From positions 1 through 26,028 of the forward strand of contig CAZWRV010000093.1 of NCBI GenBank assembly GCA_964636325.1: a stretch of 26,028 nt of DNA. Direction: 5' to 3'. The notes beneath the pieces are model-generated. The model worked only from the letters and a program-made list of their open reading frames with translations, made no database searches and was not told the origin of the DNA. This DNA comes from CAZWRV01 sp964636325 (GTDB taxonomy: Bacteria; Verrucomicrobiota; Lentisphaeria; Victivallales; GWF2-50-93). Within the stretch, counting starts at the first letter, position 1, and the number at the start of each line of letters is the position of its first letter. Positions 16,156 through 23,592 of this stretch are shown in pieces. The position numbers and the translations under genes are program-made.

Positions 16156-16196
16156 TGCGGCCGGCCGCAGTCGGTTGCAATCGGTTGCAGTCGTCA
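16156..16196. repeat. GC palindrome and 10-bp tandem repeat
   Basis: TGCGGCCGGCCGCA is a perfect 14-bp palindrome (16156-16169). It overlaps three 10-bp tandem units GCAGTCGGTT, GCAATCGGTT and GCAGTCGTCA (16167-16196). They lie 15 nt beyond the stop of the URO-D-like gene on its transcript and could form a 3' hairpin. No T-tract follows. Confidence 0.45.
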
Positions 16197-16210
16197 GCCA
16201 TAATATAGCA

Positions 16211-17296
16211 TCAATTCCTCACCTCATACTCCTTCACCCACTCGCAGACCTCTTTTATCGTCTCCGGCTTGCAGAGCGGGGGCATCACGCCGGCCGAGGT
16301 GACGACGACACCCCTGTGATGCGGGAGTTCGTCGAGGCTGCGTTTGATTTCCGCCTTGATCTCATCGGGGCTTTTCAGCCAGGTCGTTGCGTTTGTTCCG
16401 CCGATCAGGCATGTGCGGGGGCATGCATTACGGCCCTCGAGAAGAGTCGTGTTGCCGACCGTCGGCGATGTGAACGCCTCGAAGGCTCTTACCGGAAGCT
16501 TCGCGAGATCCGGCAGTATGTCCTTCAGATGCCCGCACATGTGAAGCACCATGCTTCTTCCGCGGCTCTTTGCGATTTCCGCATACTCCATGATATGCCG
16601 CAGGCAGTATTTCCTGTACTGCTCCGGGGAAATAAGCGTCGTCGATGTGTTTTCAACCAAGTATAGGATGTCGGCCGGACAGTGCTCGCATGCGATTCTT
16701 GTCTTTTCGAGCAGGGATCTGTGCATGGCCTGGAAGAGCGCCTCGACTTTTTCACTCTCGTCCGCGAGGAGATAGTGGGCGTTTTCGACTCCCGCGACCC
16801 ATTCGACCCAGTGCATGAGCGGGGATTCGCCGATCCCCGCGCCGATTATGGCCTTGTCTCCTGTTGCCTTATAAGTTCTGGAGGCTTCTTCCAATTGTGC
16901 GCTGTCGAGCCCTGCAGAGAGATCGTCGAAGATCTGCGTCATCAGCGGGATGTCCTTCGCGGTTTCGACGGGGAACTTAACGGGATGCCAGGAGTTGGAG
17001 GCTTCGTCGAAGAGGCAGAGCATCTCCAGGCTGCCGTCCGGAGTCTCGTAGACGGTCCTGCTTTCTTTCCCGTCGCTCGCATTCTTGATGGAAGTCCTTC
17101 TGCGAGTTTCCCTTATGCAGGGAGCGGTCCATTCGTGCCTGTCGCTTCCGATCCATTCGTGGACTTCGGCGGCAGTCATGCCCTGGAACCGTCCCCCCTG
17201 AACTTGCGGATACTTCCCGTCGAGCTTGGGCCAGAACGGGAGCCTGTCGACCGGCTTCATGGCTATGGCCGCGAGCCAGCGTTCCTTTGATGTCAT
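16211..17296 (-). CDS. Uroporphyrinogen decarboxylase (URO-D) / MtaA-like family protein
   Basis: This 361-residue protein belongs to the URO-D superfamily, which spans heme-pathway decarboxylases and zinc-dependent corrinoid methyltransferases such as MtaA. The N-terminus SKERWLAAIAMKPVDRLPFWP is the typical opening of the non-heme branch. H252-x-C254 (LHMCGH) and C342 near the C-terminus fit the zinc-binding His-Cys-Cys set of the methyltransferase-like members; classic HemE lacks these. It is cytoplasmic. GAGGAG lies 7 nt before the ATG. It sits between a sulfatase and an MBL hydrolase in an IclR-led operon, so a catabolic role such as demethylation of a methylated substrate is more likely than heme synthesis. 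No corrinoid-binding protein gene is present in the window to confirm that. Confidence 0.85.
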   Translation of the reverse strand: MTSKERWLAAIAMKPVDRLPFWPKLDGKYPQVQGGRFQGMTAAEVHEWIGSDRHEWTAPCIRETRRRTSIKNASDGKESRTVYETPDGSLEMLCLFDEASNSWHPVKFPVETAKDIPLMTQIFDDLSAGLDSAQLEEASRTYKATGDKAIIGAGIGESPLMHWVEWVAGVENAHYLLADESEKVEALFQAMHRSLLEKTRIACEHCPADILYLVENTSTTLISPEQYRKYCLRHIMEYAEIAKSRGRSMVLHMCGHLKDILPDLAKLPVRAFEAFTSPTVGNTTLLEGRNACPRTCLIGGTNATTWLKSPDEIKAEIKRSLDELPHHRGVVVTSAGVMPPLCKPETIKEVCEWVKEYEVRN

Positions 17297-17322
17297 CTTG
17301 TCTCTCCTCTGAAACTCGCCTC

Positions 17323-17378
17323 AAGTAGCGCAGACATTTCTGTCTGCGGCATCGCAGGTAGGAATACCTGCGCTACTT
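17323..17378. repeat. GTAG-type REP/BIME double hairpin, copy C
   Basis: This is the most symmetrical of the three copies. The outer stem AAGTAGCG/CGCTACTT is perfect, so both inner hairpins have a GTAG foot on their own strand. The first hairpin loop is TTTC instead of TTCC. GAAACTCG (17311-17318) precedes it, and a diverged CCGACAGAACTG box (17391-17402) follows. It lies between the sulfatase and URO-D-like genes, 14 nt upstream of the latter's ribosome binding site. Confidence 0.8.
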
Positions 17379-17461
17379 TAAAATTTCCGAACGGCAAAAC
17401 TGTCCGCCGCGGCAGGCAGATGGCCACTCTCATGAATCGCCAATCAAAATGTCAATTTTCA

Positions 17462-17495
17462 CGCCAAATGAGTATAAGTTCCCTCAATCTTGGCG
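17462..17495 (-). terminator. Weak hairpin after the sulfatase gene
   Basis: CGCCAA (17462-17467) pairs with TTGGCG (17490-17495), and an inner TGAG/CTCA pairs as well, 8 nt after the sulfatase stop. No clean T-tract follows on the minus strand, so it may be an attenuator or an mRNA 3' stabiliser rather than a full terminator. Confidence 0.25.
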
Positions 17496-17502
17496 GTTGC
17501 TA

Positions 17503-18954
17503 TTATTCCAGGCCGAGGCGGACGAACTGCTCCGCGGGGGCGTCGTTGTCCCTCATGCATTTTACGAGCAGGTCGATCATCCTTTTTTCCGCCGCCGGAT
17601 CGGAAACCGGCTTCTCCTGCTTCGGATCCTTTCCGGTGTCGAAGAGCATGGTGCCGAAATTGCGGGGATTGAACCAGGCTCCCGTCGAAATCTTCATCAC
17701 CGGGCAATTCTTAGTGAATTTGAACGGCCCGTGCATTTCGGCCGTCCTCATTTCTTCGACGCTGAAAGTGCGCCTCATGTGCGTCGGCATGTGGGTGTAT
17801 TGGAAGAGCGGCTTGTTGCCGGGCACGGAGCCGCGCATGTAGACGTATCGGCCGTCGGTGCAGTTGACGTGCGCCCCGTGTATTCCGAATAGGGCGGCCT
17901 CCCTGACCGGCTTGTCGGACTTGATTGTTTCGCGCAGCGGGACGCCCTGCATGTCCTGGGGCAGGGGGATGCCGAAATATTCGAGGACGGTCGCCGGGAG
18001 ATCGATAGTCTGGACAAGGCTTCTGCGGCGTTCGCCGGATTTTCCGCAGCGCGGATCCCAGATGAAGAGGGGGGTGTTGGCGATCTCGTTGTAGAACGGC
18101 ATGGCGCACTTGCCCCACCAGTCGTGCTCGCCGAGCAGGAAGCCGTGGTCGGTGTTGACGATGAGCATTGTGTCCTTCCAGAGGTCCAGCCTGTCCATCT
18201 CGTCGAGGACTCTGCCGAGCTGGAAGTCGCACATCGAGATGAGGGCGGCGTTGGTCATCCGGTAGTGCTTTGAGAGCTCGCTGTCGTCGGCGGGCCTGTA
18301 GTCGGGCCAGTCGTTGACGAACTTTGAAAAGTCGTAGTCATAGAGCTTCTTGAAGCGTTCGGGGCTGAAGTAGGGCTCGTGCGGGTCGAAGGTCTCGATC
18401 TGGAGGAACCAGTTGTCGAACTTTGCGTTCCTACGCATGAACTCGACGCCCATGGCGACCGTTTTCGCCTGCGGAAACTGGGATTCCTCGGTGATATGTC
18501 TGCGGTTGATGGAGTCCTGGATGCACCAGTCGCCCTTCTTCTGCGGGTTGTGGTTGAATATGTCCTTGTCGAGATCGCCGATCCATGGATCGCCCTCCTG
18601 TCCGCGCGAAATCTCCCAGGTCTTGTAGCGGGTATGGTAGTTGCATCCGCCCTCCTCCCAGTAGTGGTAGTGGTCGCTGGCGAGGTGGCTCCAGACACCG
18701 TTGTTCTTCAGGATTTCCGGCATCGAGTCGTCGAACGGCTCGATCGGCCCCCAGCTCCGGTGCAGGAAGTTGTAGCGGCCGGTGTGCAGCTCGCGCCTTG
18801 CGGGCATGCAGGGCATGCTGCCCACGAAGGAGCTGTCGAACGTCACCGTCCTCTCCGCCAGCCGCCTGAAGTTGGGCGCATGCACCCAGCCGCATCCGTA
18901 GGGGGGTAGCATGTGGCGGTTCAGCGAGTCAAACATCATCATTATCGCCTTCAT
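17503..18954 (-). CDS. Type I (formylglycine) sulfatase, cytoplasmic
   Basis: This 483-residue protein is an alkaline-phosphatase-superfamily sulfatase, hydrolysing sulfate esters. C49-M-P-A-R53 followed by ELHTGR is the C-x-P-x-R signature whose Cys is oxidised to formylglycine. D269-H270 (NTDHGFLLGEHDWWGKC) and the N-terminal Asp9 fit the calcium site. There is no signal peptide (MKAIMMMFDSLNRHML leads straight into the first strand), unlike most polysaccharide sulfatases, so it probably desulfates imported oligo- or monosaccharides. GGAG lies 6 nt before the ATG. The gene starts 26 nt inside the end of the IclR gene, which implies translational coupling. No sulfatase-maturing enzyme gene is in the window, so it must be supplied elsewhere. 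Confidence 0.92.
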   Translation of the reverse strand: MKAIMMMFDSLNRHMLPPYGCGWVHAPNFRRLAERTVTFDSSFVGSMPCMPARRELHTGRYNFLHRSWGPIEPFDDSMPEILKNNGVWSHLASDHYHYWEEGGCNYHTRYKTWEISRGQEGDPWIGDLDKDIFNHNPQKKGDWCIQDSINRRHITEESQFPQAKTVAMGVEFMRRNAKFDNWFLQIETFDPHEPYFSPERFKKLYDYDFSKFVNDWPDYRPADDSELSKHYRMTNAALISMCDFQLGRVLDEMDRLDLWKDTMLIVNTDHGFLLGEHDWWGKCAMPFYNEIANTPLFIWDPRCGKSGERRRSLVQTIDLPATVLEYFGIPLPQDMQGVPLRETIKSDKPVREAALFGIHGAHVNCTDGRYVYMRGSVPGNKPLFQYTHMPTHMRRTFSVEEMRTAEMHGPFKFTKNCPVMKISTGAWFNPRNFGTMLFDTGKDPKQEKPVSDPAAEKRMIDLLVKCMRDNDAPAEQFVRLGLE

Positions 18955-19678
18955 AGAGCTCCGACATCCTTTCCGCCGTGTTTCTCACGAGCATTTCTAT
19001 TTTTTCAATCTCCATGTCGTCGGGGGCTGGCGGATAAAAACTTATGCCGACCGCACCCTTGATCCTTTTTCGTGCGAAGACCGGAGCCGCGATCCGGCAA
19101 ATCGGATTTTTAACGCCCCAGTCCTGTATGATCTGTAGTCCGCCGCTTATTTCCTTGAGACGGCGCATATACGCCTTGTCCTTCATGAATCCGTTGCCGG
19201 GGGCCACCAGCTCCCGGAGCCTTGCGTCCGCATGTGCCAGAAGCACCTGCCCGAAGCCGTGCGAGGCCGGAACCGGCATGGCTCTGAATACATCTATGTA
19301 ATGGAACTGTTCCGGCATCTCGGACTTGGCGGCCAGGAATGCGCCGCCCTCCCGGATCTCGAAATAGGCGGATGACCTTCCGGTGTCCCTGGCGAGCGCA
19401 TCGAGCAGCGGCGCGGCCGCCTCGGGCATCCTGACAGCCCCCTTGACTTTCCGGGAGAGGGCGTGGACCAGCGTACCGCATCTGTAGAGGCCTGAGCTGT
19501 CCTTCTCCAGTATCTTTTCCGCCAGCATGGCCTTCAGGAGCCTCGAAAGCGCTCCCGGCGTTATCGGCGAGAGCCCGCCGAGCAGCCTTGAGAAGCTTGC
19601 CCCGCCGTCGGTGTCGGCGCATATGCCAAGCGCCGTGAACGCCCTCGAAAGCGGCAGCAACCTTCCTCTGTTCCCCAT
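18929..19678 (-). CDS. IclR-family transcriptional regulator
   Basis: This is a 249-residue protein from the chosen start. An N-terminal winged helix (about 5-70, with ITPGALSRLLKAMLAEKILEKD as recognition helix and wing) is followed by an IclR-type effector domain (about 78-245, with the typical MPVPASHGFGQVLLAH and PICRIAAPVFARKRIKGAVGISF segments). The frame is open to 19741, but the promoter lies there. ATG 19678 has GAGG just upstream and a leader of about 18 nt, while ATG 19687 is a weaker alternative. It heads the leftward operon and overlaps the sulfatase start by 26 nt, so regulator and sulfatase are made together. IclR proteins often sense an aromatic or sugar-derived acid and control their own operon; the effector here is unknown. 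Confidence 0.88.
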   Translation of the reverse strand: MGNRGRLLPLSRAFTALGICADTDGGASFSRLLGGLSPITPGALSRLLKAMLAEKILEKDSSGLYRCGTLVHALSRKVKGAVRMPEAAAPLLDALARDTGRSSAYFEIREGGAFLAAKSEMPEQFHYIDVFRAMPVPASHGFGQVLLAHADARLRELVAPGNGFMKDKAYMRRLKEISGGLQIIQDWGVKNPICRIAAPVFARKRIKGAVGISFYPPAPDDMEIEKIEMLVRNTAERMSELYEGDNDDV

Positions 19679-19703
19679 TTGCCTCATATAAGTATCGAAA
19701 ACA

Positions 19704-19732
19704 ATATTAAATATCAATAATGACATTGACAA
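19704..19732 (-). promoter_or_regulatory. Sigma70-like promoter of the IclR-sulfatase operon
   Basis: On the minus strand TTGTCA (19732-19727, five of six consensus) and TAATAT (19709-19704, four of six) are separated by 17 bp in an AT-rich patch. The predicted start is near 19697, just before the IclR ATG at 19678. The 9-bp palindrome AATGACATT lies between the boxes and is a possible operator. The divergent helicase promoter must overlap this region, and a perfect TTGACA is seen at 19726-19731 on the plus strand, though without a matching -10. Confidence 0.5.
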
Positions 19733-19766
19733 TAATTTCAAAAAGCCGTGGCGTCAAGCGCGGAAA

Positions 19767-22361
19767 ATGAAAAAGTCGCAGATTGCGGGCGGCGTTACCG
19801 GGGCTATATTTCCGGCCATGAACACGGAACTGCAAAAGATAGAGTTTTTCTACAAGGAGGCCGCGAAGCTTTGGAATAGTTCGGAGGAGCGGGCGAGGAG
19901 CCGCCAGTTCTACGAGCTTTGGGAGGACATCAGCCAGCCGAAGCCCTTTGAAGTCAAGGGAGGCCAGATATCCATGCTGGGCCGGAAGCATAAGCTCTCC
20001 GCCGGCGAAGGCGTCAGGACCGCCTATTTCGCATGGGATTGCCGGGAGGGCTGCCCTGCGCTGCACGTGGAGTCGGAGACGGATACCGAAAAGTTCCTGC
20101 TCGGCTTCGACGGGGGAGGCAGGCCTTTGGTCACAAGCTGCGGAGCGGTTCCGCTCGGCAGGTCCGGAAGCGGCCTGGGCGAACGGCTTGAGATAGTATA
20201 CGATGTGATCGAGGCCTTCCGCGAGAAGTTCGGCGGGCGCGACATCCTCTCCATGACGAAGAAGGAGTTTGCGGGGCTCCTTGGTTCGGTGGCGGAAGGC
20301 CATCCTGACGAGGCGCTCCGAGTTGTCCGCAAGGCTTCAGCCAAGGAGCTGAAGGAGCTCCTGCGTCGAGCCGCCGAGGACATGGCGTCGGACGAGACCA
20401 GCGACCAGCTCAGCCTCCCCCTGGACGGGAAATATGCCGTAGGCTCATCCGACACAGCCGTCCCGGCGCCATCTGCGGACGCCGCGGAAACCACGACCGA
20501 CTCAGTGACCCCCTGGACGATACGGACCGAACTCGGCCTGCTCTGCCTGGCGGCCAGGAAGGCGCTCGAGGCCGAAAGGGCCTTCATCCTGGACTTCAAG
20601 AAGATGTCCGTCCTCAAGGCGGACGCCGCCGAGGCGGTCCTTGAAATTCCGGCGCGGCCGGAATGGCCTTTGCTCGAAGGCCAGATACTTAACGTCTTTG
20701 AACGAGGCTGCAATGGTGTTTTCGGCTCCTTTAAAATCGACATCTACGATGGAACCAGGATATATGGGCGGCTCCGGGCCGACATCCCGGCCTTCAAGAA
20801 GAACCACGGGCGCTGCTATGCAAACGCGGTGCGCAGCCCGAGGGCGCTCATCGCGGCCGTCCTTGAAAAGCTGCGCGACGAGAATGAGAAAGGTGCCCTC
20901 GGCCAGATAGCCTCTTCCGTCAATCATGCGCTGGGGCTGTCTGTCTCGGCCAACTACCCGGGGAACACAGACAGGGCGCCCGCCGGACTGGACGCGTCGC
21001 AGAAAAGGGCATGGGCCGACGCTGTCGACCCCCGCAACAGGATCGTCCTGGTCCAGGGGCCGCCGGGCACCGGAAAGACGGCAGTCCTCGAGTCAGTCCT
21101 GAGGGAACTATGCGGCAACGGACGGAGGATATTGCTCACCGCTCCGTCGAACACCGCGGTCGACAACATCTGCAGGCGTCTCGACGGCCTGCCGATCCTT
21201 CGCTTCGGCCTGGTCGAGGCCGCCATCGCGCCGGACATCGCCGCGAAATACTGGGTCCGCCAGGACAGGAACATACACGCCTTCTCCGAGTTGCGCAGGA
21301 ACTTCGGCGGCGGCGGGGTCTATGCCGGCACGCATGTGGGAATCATCAAGGACAGCATCATCGACATGGAGCTCTCCGCGAACGGCCTCTTCGACACGGT
21401 GCTTTTCGACGAGGCGGGGATGTCGAGGATCGAGGAGTTCCTGCTCTGCGCCAGGCTGGCCGGAAGGGCGGTCCTCTTCGGCGACCACATGCAGCTGCCG
21501 CCGTTTCCGCTGCCCTCGGAAGTCCTGGGCGAAGTCGGCAGCAGTTTCGGCCCGTTGAGCCGCAGGCTGCGGGCAATGCTCGCCCAGAGCGCGCTCGAAT
21601 GGCTCGCCGAGGACAGGAAGTTCCCAGTAATCCTCCTCCGGAAGTCGTACCGCTGTCAGAACCCGCACCTGCTCCGCTTCTCCTCCTCCATGTTCTACGA
21701 TGCGGCTGTGCGGACCAGCGAGGAGGCCGAATACTTCAAGCTGTCGTACCACGAGAGGAGGCTCGCATTCCCGAAGGAGACCGTCCGCCTCTACAGGACA
21801 AGCTCGCTCCCGCTTAAGACAAGGGAGGAAAGGCTCTTCCTCGAAGGCGAAAAGCCCGGACTCGACAACCCCTTGGAGGCGGCGATCTGCAGAAGCCTCG
21901 TCCTGGAATGCATCAGGAAGTATCCACCCCATGAAATCACAGTCATCGCGCCCTACAGGCGGCAGGTCAAGCTCGTCCGCTCTATGCTCCTGTTCGAGGA
22001 CGCCGTCAAGGCGAGGCCGGATCTCTCGGAGCGCGTGTGGGAGTTCTTCCTCAGGACCAGGATTGCCACCGTGGACAGCTTCCAGGGCGGCGAAAGCGAC
22101 GTCGTCATCATCTCCTACGTCAGGAGCAACGGCGGCTCCGGGATCGGCTTCGTCGCAGACCACAACCGCATCAACGTCGCCCACACCAGGGCCCGCCGCG
22201 AAATGTTCGTCGTCGCCGACATAGACTGCCTGAAGAAGCAGGCCTCCAACAACGTCTTCGAGAGGATGGAGCGGGCGATACGCAGGGACGGCCAGGTAAT
22301 CGACGTCGACAAGAAGGCCGCGGCCAAATTCATCGAGGCGTGCCCCGCCGAAAAGCGCTAG
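19767..22361 (+). CDS. Superfamily 1 (Upf1/DNA2/NAM7-like) helicase
   Basis: This 864-residue protein has all SF1 helicase motifs in its C-terminal half. They are Walker A G431PPGTGKT438, motif II D548-E-A-G, motif III G572-D-x-x-Q-L-P-P, Y628-R629 (SYRCQ), motif V VDSFQGGESDVVIIS, and motif VI N803VAHTRAR810. Spacing and motifs fit the SF1B Upf1/DNA2 branch, acting on DNA or RNA with ATP. Motif II has DEAGM where DEA-x-Q is more usual. The N-terminal 380 residues are less conserved, contain an OB/1B-like segment (about 290-360), and show no nuclease motif that I recognise. Two starts are possible: ATG 19767 with a weak GGA, or ATG 19818 with no ribosome site. It is divergent from the IclR gene and functionally unlike its catabolic neighbours. 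It could be housekeeping or defence-related; nothing here decides. Confidence 0.85.
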   Translation: MKKSQIAGGVTGAIFPAMNTELQKIEFFYKEAAKLWNSSEERARSRQFYELWEDISQPKPFEVKGGQISMLGRKHKLSAGEGVRTAYFAWDCREGCPALHVESETDTEKFLLGFDGGGRPLVTSCGAVPLGRSGSGLGERLEIVYDVIEAFREKFGGRDILSMTKKEFAGLLGSVAEGHPDEALRVVRKASAKELKELLRRAAEDMASDETSDQLSLPLDGKYAVGSSDTAVPAPSADAAETTTDSVTPWTIRTELGLLCLAARKALEAERAFILDFKKMSVLKADAAEAVLEIPARPEWPLLEGQILNVFERGCNGVFGSFKIDIYDGTRIYGRLRADIPAFKKNHGRCYANAVRSPRALIAAVLEKLRDENEKGALGQIASSVNHALGLSVSANYPGNTDRAPAGLDASQKRAWADAVDPRNRIVLVQGPPGTGKTAVLESVLRELCGNGRRILLTAPSNTAVDNICRRLDGLPILRFGLVEAAIAPDIAAKYWVRQDRNIHAFSELRRNFGGGGVYAGTHVGIIKDSIIDMELSANGLFDTVLFDEAGMSRIEEFLLCARLAGRAVLFGDHMQLPPFPLPSEVLGEVGSSFGPLSRRLRAMLAQSALEWLAEDRKFPVILLRKSYRCQNPHLLRFSSSMFYDAAVRTSEEAEYFKLSYHERRLAFPKETVRLYRTSSLPLKTREERLFLEGEKPGLDNPLEAAICRSLVLECIRKYPPHEITVIAPYRRQVKLVRSMLLFEDAVKARPDLSERVWEFFLRTRIATVDSFQGGESDVVIISYVRSNGGSGIGFVADHNRINVAHTRARREMFVVADIDCLKKQASNNVFERMERAIRRDGQVIDVDKKAAAKFIEACPAEKR

Positions 22362-22400
22362 CCCCTCAAGACGAATCTTGGGAAACGTTTTGCAGATGCT

Positions 22401-22545
22401 TAAATTCCAAATCCCAAGCACCAAATTCCAAATAAATCTCAAATCTCAAACTGCAATATCCAAACTCTGAATCCTGTCGTTTGGAATTTGTGAATTGAAA
22501 TCTGGAATTTATTTGTGATTTGGAATTTGGAGCTTGGAATTTTGG
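22401..22545. repeat. Long AT-rich imperfect inverted repeat
   Basis: The left arm (about 22401-22465) is built from CAAATTCCAAAT-like units. The right arm (about 22481-22545) is built from ATTTGGAATTTG-like units, and each arm is approximately the reverse complement of the other over about 60 bp. An AT-rich patch of this kind stands out sharply in GC-rich surroundings. It lies between the helicase and the leftward membrane protein gene, which are convergent, and could act as a bidirectional transcript end or be a mobile-element relic. Confidence 0.65.
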
Positions 22546-22586
22546 GTTGTCGCATGACCGCGTGGGAGCGGAACGCGACCTTACGC

Positions 22587-22603
22587 GGCGGGCGCATCCC
22601 GCC
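22587..22603 (-). terminator. GC hairpin after the membrane-protein gene
   Basis: GGCGGG (22587-22592) pairs with CCCGCC (22598-22603) around CGCAT, 9 nt after the stop of the leftward gene. No T-tract follows, so it is a weak candidate for transcript termination or 3' protection. Confidence 0.3.
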
Positions 22604-22612
22604 TTAGAAGCC

Positions 22613-23269
22613 TCACTGCTGCTGGTTCATCGGAACGATATGCACCTGTCCGTCCCGCACCTCGATCGACTTGATCTTCTTGAGGAGGGCTGAGACGTTC
22701 GGGTCATCTGCGAGCTGCTGCTGAAGACCCGTGCCGAATGCGCTTGTGAACTGCTGGGGGAGCTTCTCGCCCTTCACTTCCATGCTGTCCGTCGAAATGG
22801 AAAGGCCGCCGGAACCCAGCCCAACCGTGAAAACTCCCGACCCGTTCAGGTATCTGCCCTTGAACCCCAGCTTTTCAAGAGGGATGCTCAGCTGGGCGTT
22901 AAGCTTTTCGCCATCGATCTCCACCGTGGCTTTGCCGCCCATGGCGCCAAGCCCCTTCTCCCCGTTGATAAGGACGTTCAATTCGTTTGCCGACAGCGCA
23001 AGCGCCGGTGCAGGCTTGTCCTGCTTTATCGCATCCGCGAAATCATTCACCCGCTTCATGAGGGCGTCCTTCTCCTCCTGCTGCATCGCCGGCACAACGA
23101 GCTCGCGAGGCGCCTCGTCGGTGTACTTGCTCGTCATCCCGGTCACCAGCTTCTTCGCCTGGTAGACGATCAGGCAGACACACAGCACACCCAGCACCAG
23201 CATGACTCCGCAGCCGATCAACGCATACTTAAGGCAGCCGGACTTCTTCTGTTGTTGTTCCTCGGACAT
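22613..23269 (-). CDS. Membrane-anchored protein of unknown function
   Basis: This 218-residue protein was not recognised as a named family. A short charged cytoplasmic N-terminus (MSEEQQQKKSGCLKYAL) leads into one membrane helix (about residues 17-43, Cys-rich IGCGVMLVLGVLCVCLIVY). The remainder (about 45-218) would lie outside the membrane. It contains LALSANELNVLI, a beta-rich stretch (KATVEIDGEKLNAQLSIPLEKLGFKGRYLNGSGVFTVGL) and a C-terminal VRDGQVHIVPMNQQQ. The ANELNVLI and RYLNGSGVF pattern resembles other PVC-group hypothetical proteins with lipid-binding-like sheets, but I cannot name one. GGAGG lies 7 nt before the ATG at 23269; an upstream Met at 23299 has no such site. It is alone on its strand here, divergent from the MGH1 gene. 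Confidence 0.8.
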   Translation of the reverse strand: MSEEQQQKKSGCLKYALIGCGVMLVLGVLCVCLIVYQAKKLVTGMTSKYTDEAPRELVVPAMQQEEKDALMKRVNDFADAIKQDKPAPALALSANELNVLINGEKGLGAMGGKATVEIDGEKLNAQLSIPLEKLGFKGRYLNGSGVFTVGLGSGGLSISTDSMEVKGEKLPQQFTSAFGTGLQQQLADDPNVSALLKKIKSIEVRDGQVHIVPMNQQQ

Positions 23270-23592
23270 ACCAGACCTCCGTTTCATTTTTCCGAGCAAG
23301 ATAATATGCGGAATGAATATTTGCCACTTAATGATGCTTTACCGCTACTGCAGCAAGTGGCCCGACCGGACTTGACTTGGCAGATATGCGAGATAAGCTC
23401 AGCATGCGTTAGGCGGGCCAAGAAAAGACGGTTGAATAGAATTCAACCATCAAATCCGCCGATTCGAATCGCAGTCAGCAATCCTCGTGCGTAGCCGATT
23501 TAGAAGTCATGAGGTCGACGATTGCGGATCGCTAACAACTGATGACAAACAGCCTAAAACGGAAACGGTGTTTCAGCGGAGCGAGGTCAAAT
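23270..23592. promoter_or_regulatory. 323-bp divergent intergenic region with two perfect palindromes
   Basis: No gene is supported here. A TATTAT hexamer on the minus strand (23306-23301) could be the -10 of the membrane-protein gene, about 25 nt before its start. A hairpin or operator, GGTTGAAT-AGA-ATTCAACC (23430-23448), and the palindrome CGATTCGAATCG (23460-23471) lie upstream of the MGH1 gene and may be regulator sites. No clear rightward promoter was found. Confidence 0.4.

Larger units (their letters stand above)
15848..16210. other. 363-bp intercistronic region packed with hairpin repeats
   Basis: No gene is seen here. In order it holds the ribosome binding site of the MBL gene (15855-15861), BIME copy A (15886-15941), hairpin unit D copy 2 (15953-15995), BIME copy B (16008-16063), the box CCGACAGAACTG (16075-16086) with a small CTGCG/CGCAG hairpin, a 14-bp GC palindrome (16156-16169), and three 10-bp tandem units (16167-16196). 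Confidence 0.75.

Noticed and set aside
15886..17378. Possible CRISPR array from repeated hairpins
   Set aside because: There are only three copies, irregularly spaced and separated by a gene, with internal double-hairpin structure and no cas genes.
21108..22442. 444-codon open frame antisense to the helicase
   Set aside because: It lies opposite the most conserved helicase motifs, has biased Glu/Asp/Val composition typical of antisense GC-rich frames, and starts in the AT-rich palindrome.
23440..23480. tRNA-like T-loop (ATTCGAATC)
   Set aside because: The flanks do not pair as a T-stem, there are no matching D and anticodon arms and no acceptor stem; it is better seen as a palindrome.
23252..23494. 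80-codon plus-strand open frame in the divergent spacer
   Set aside because: It overlaps the start and ribosome site of the membrane-protein gene and has no coding character.
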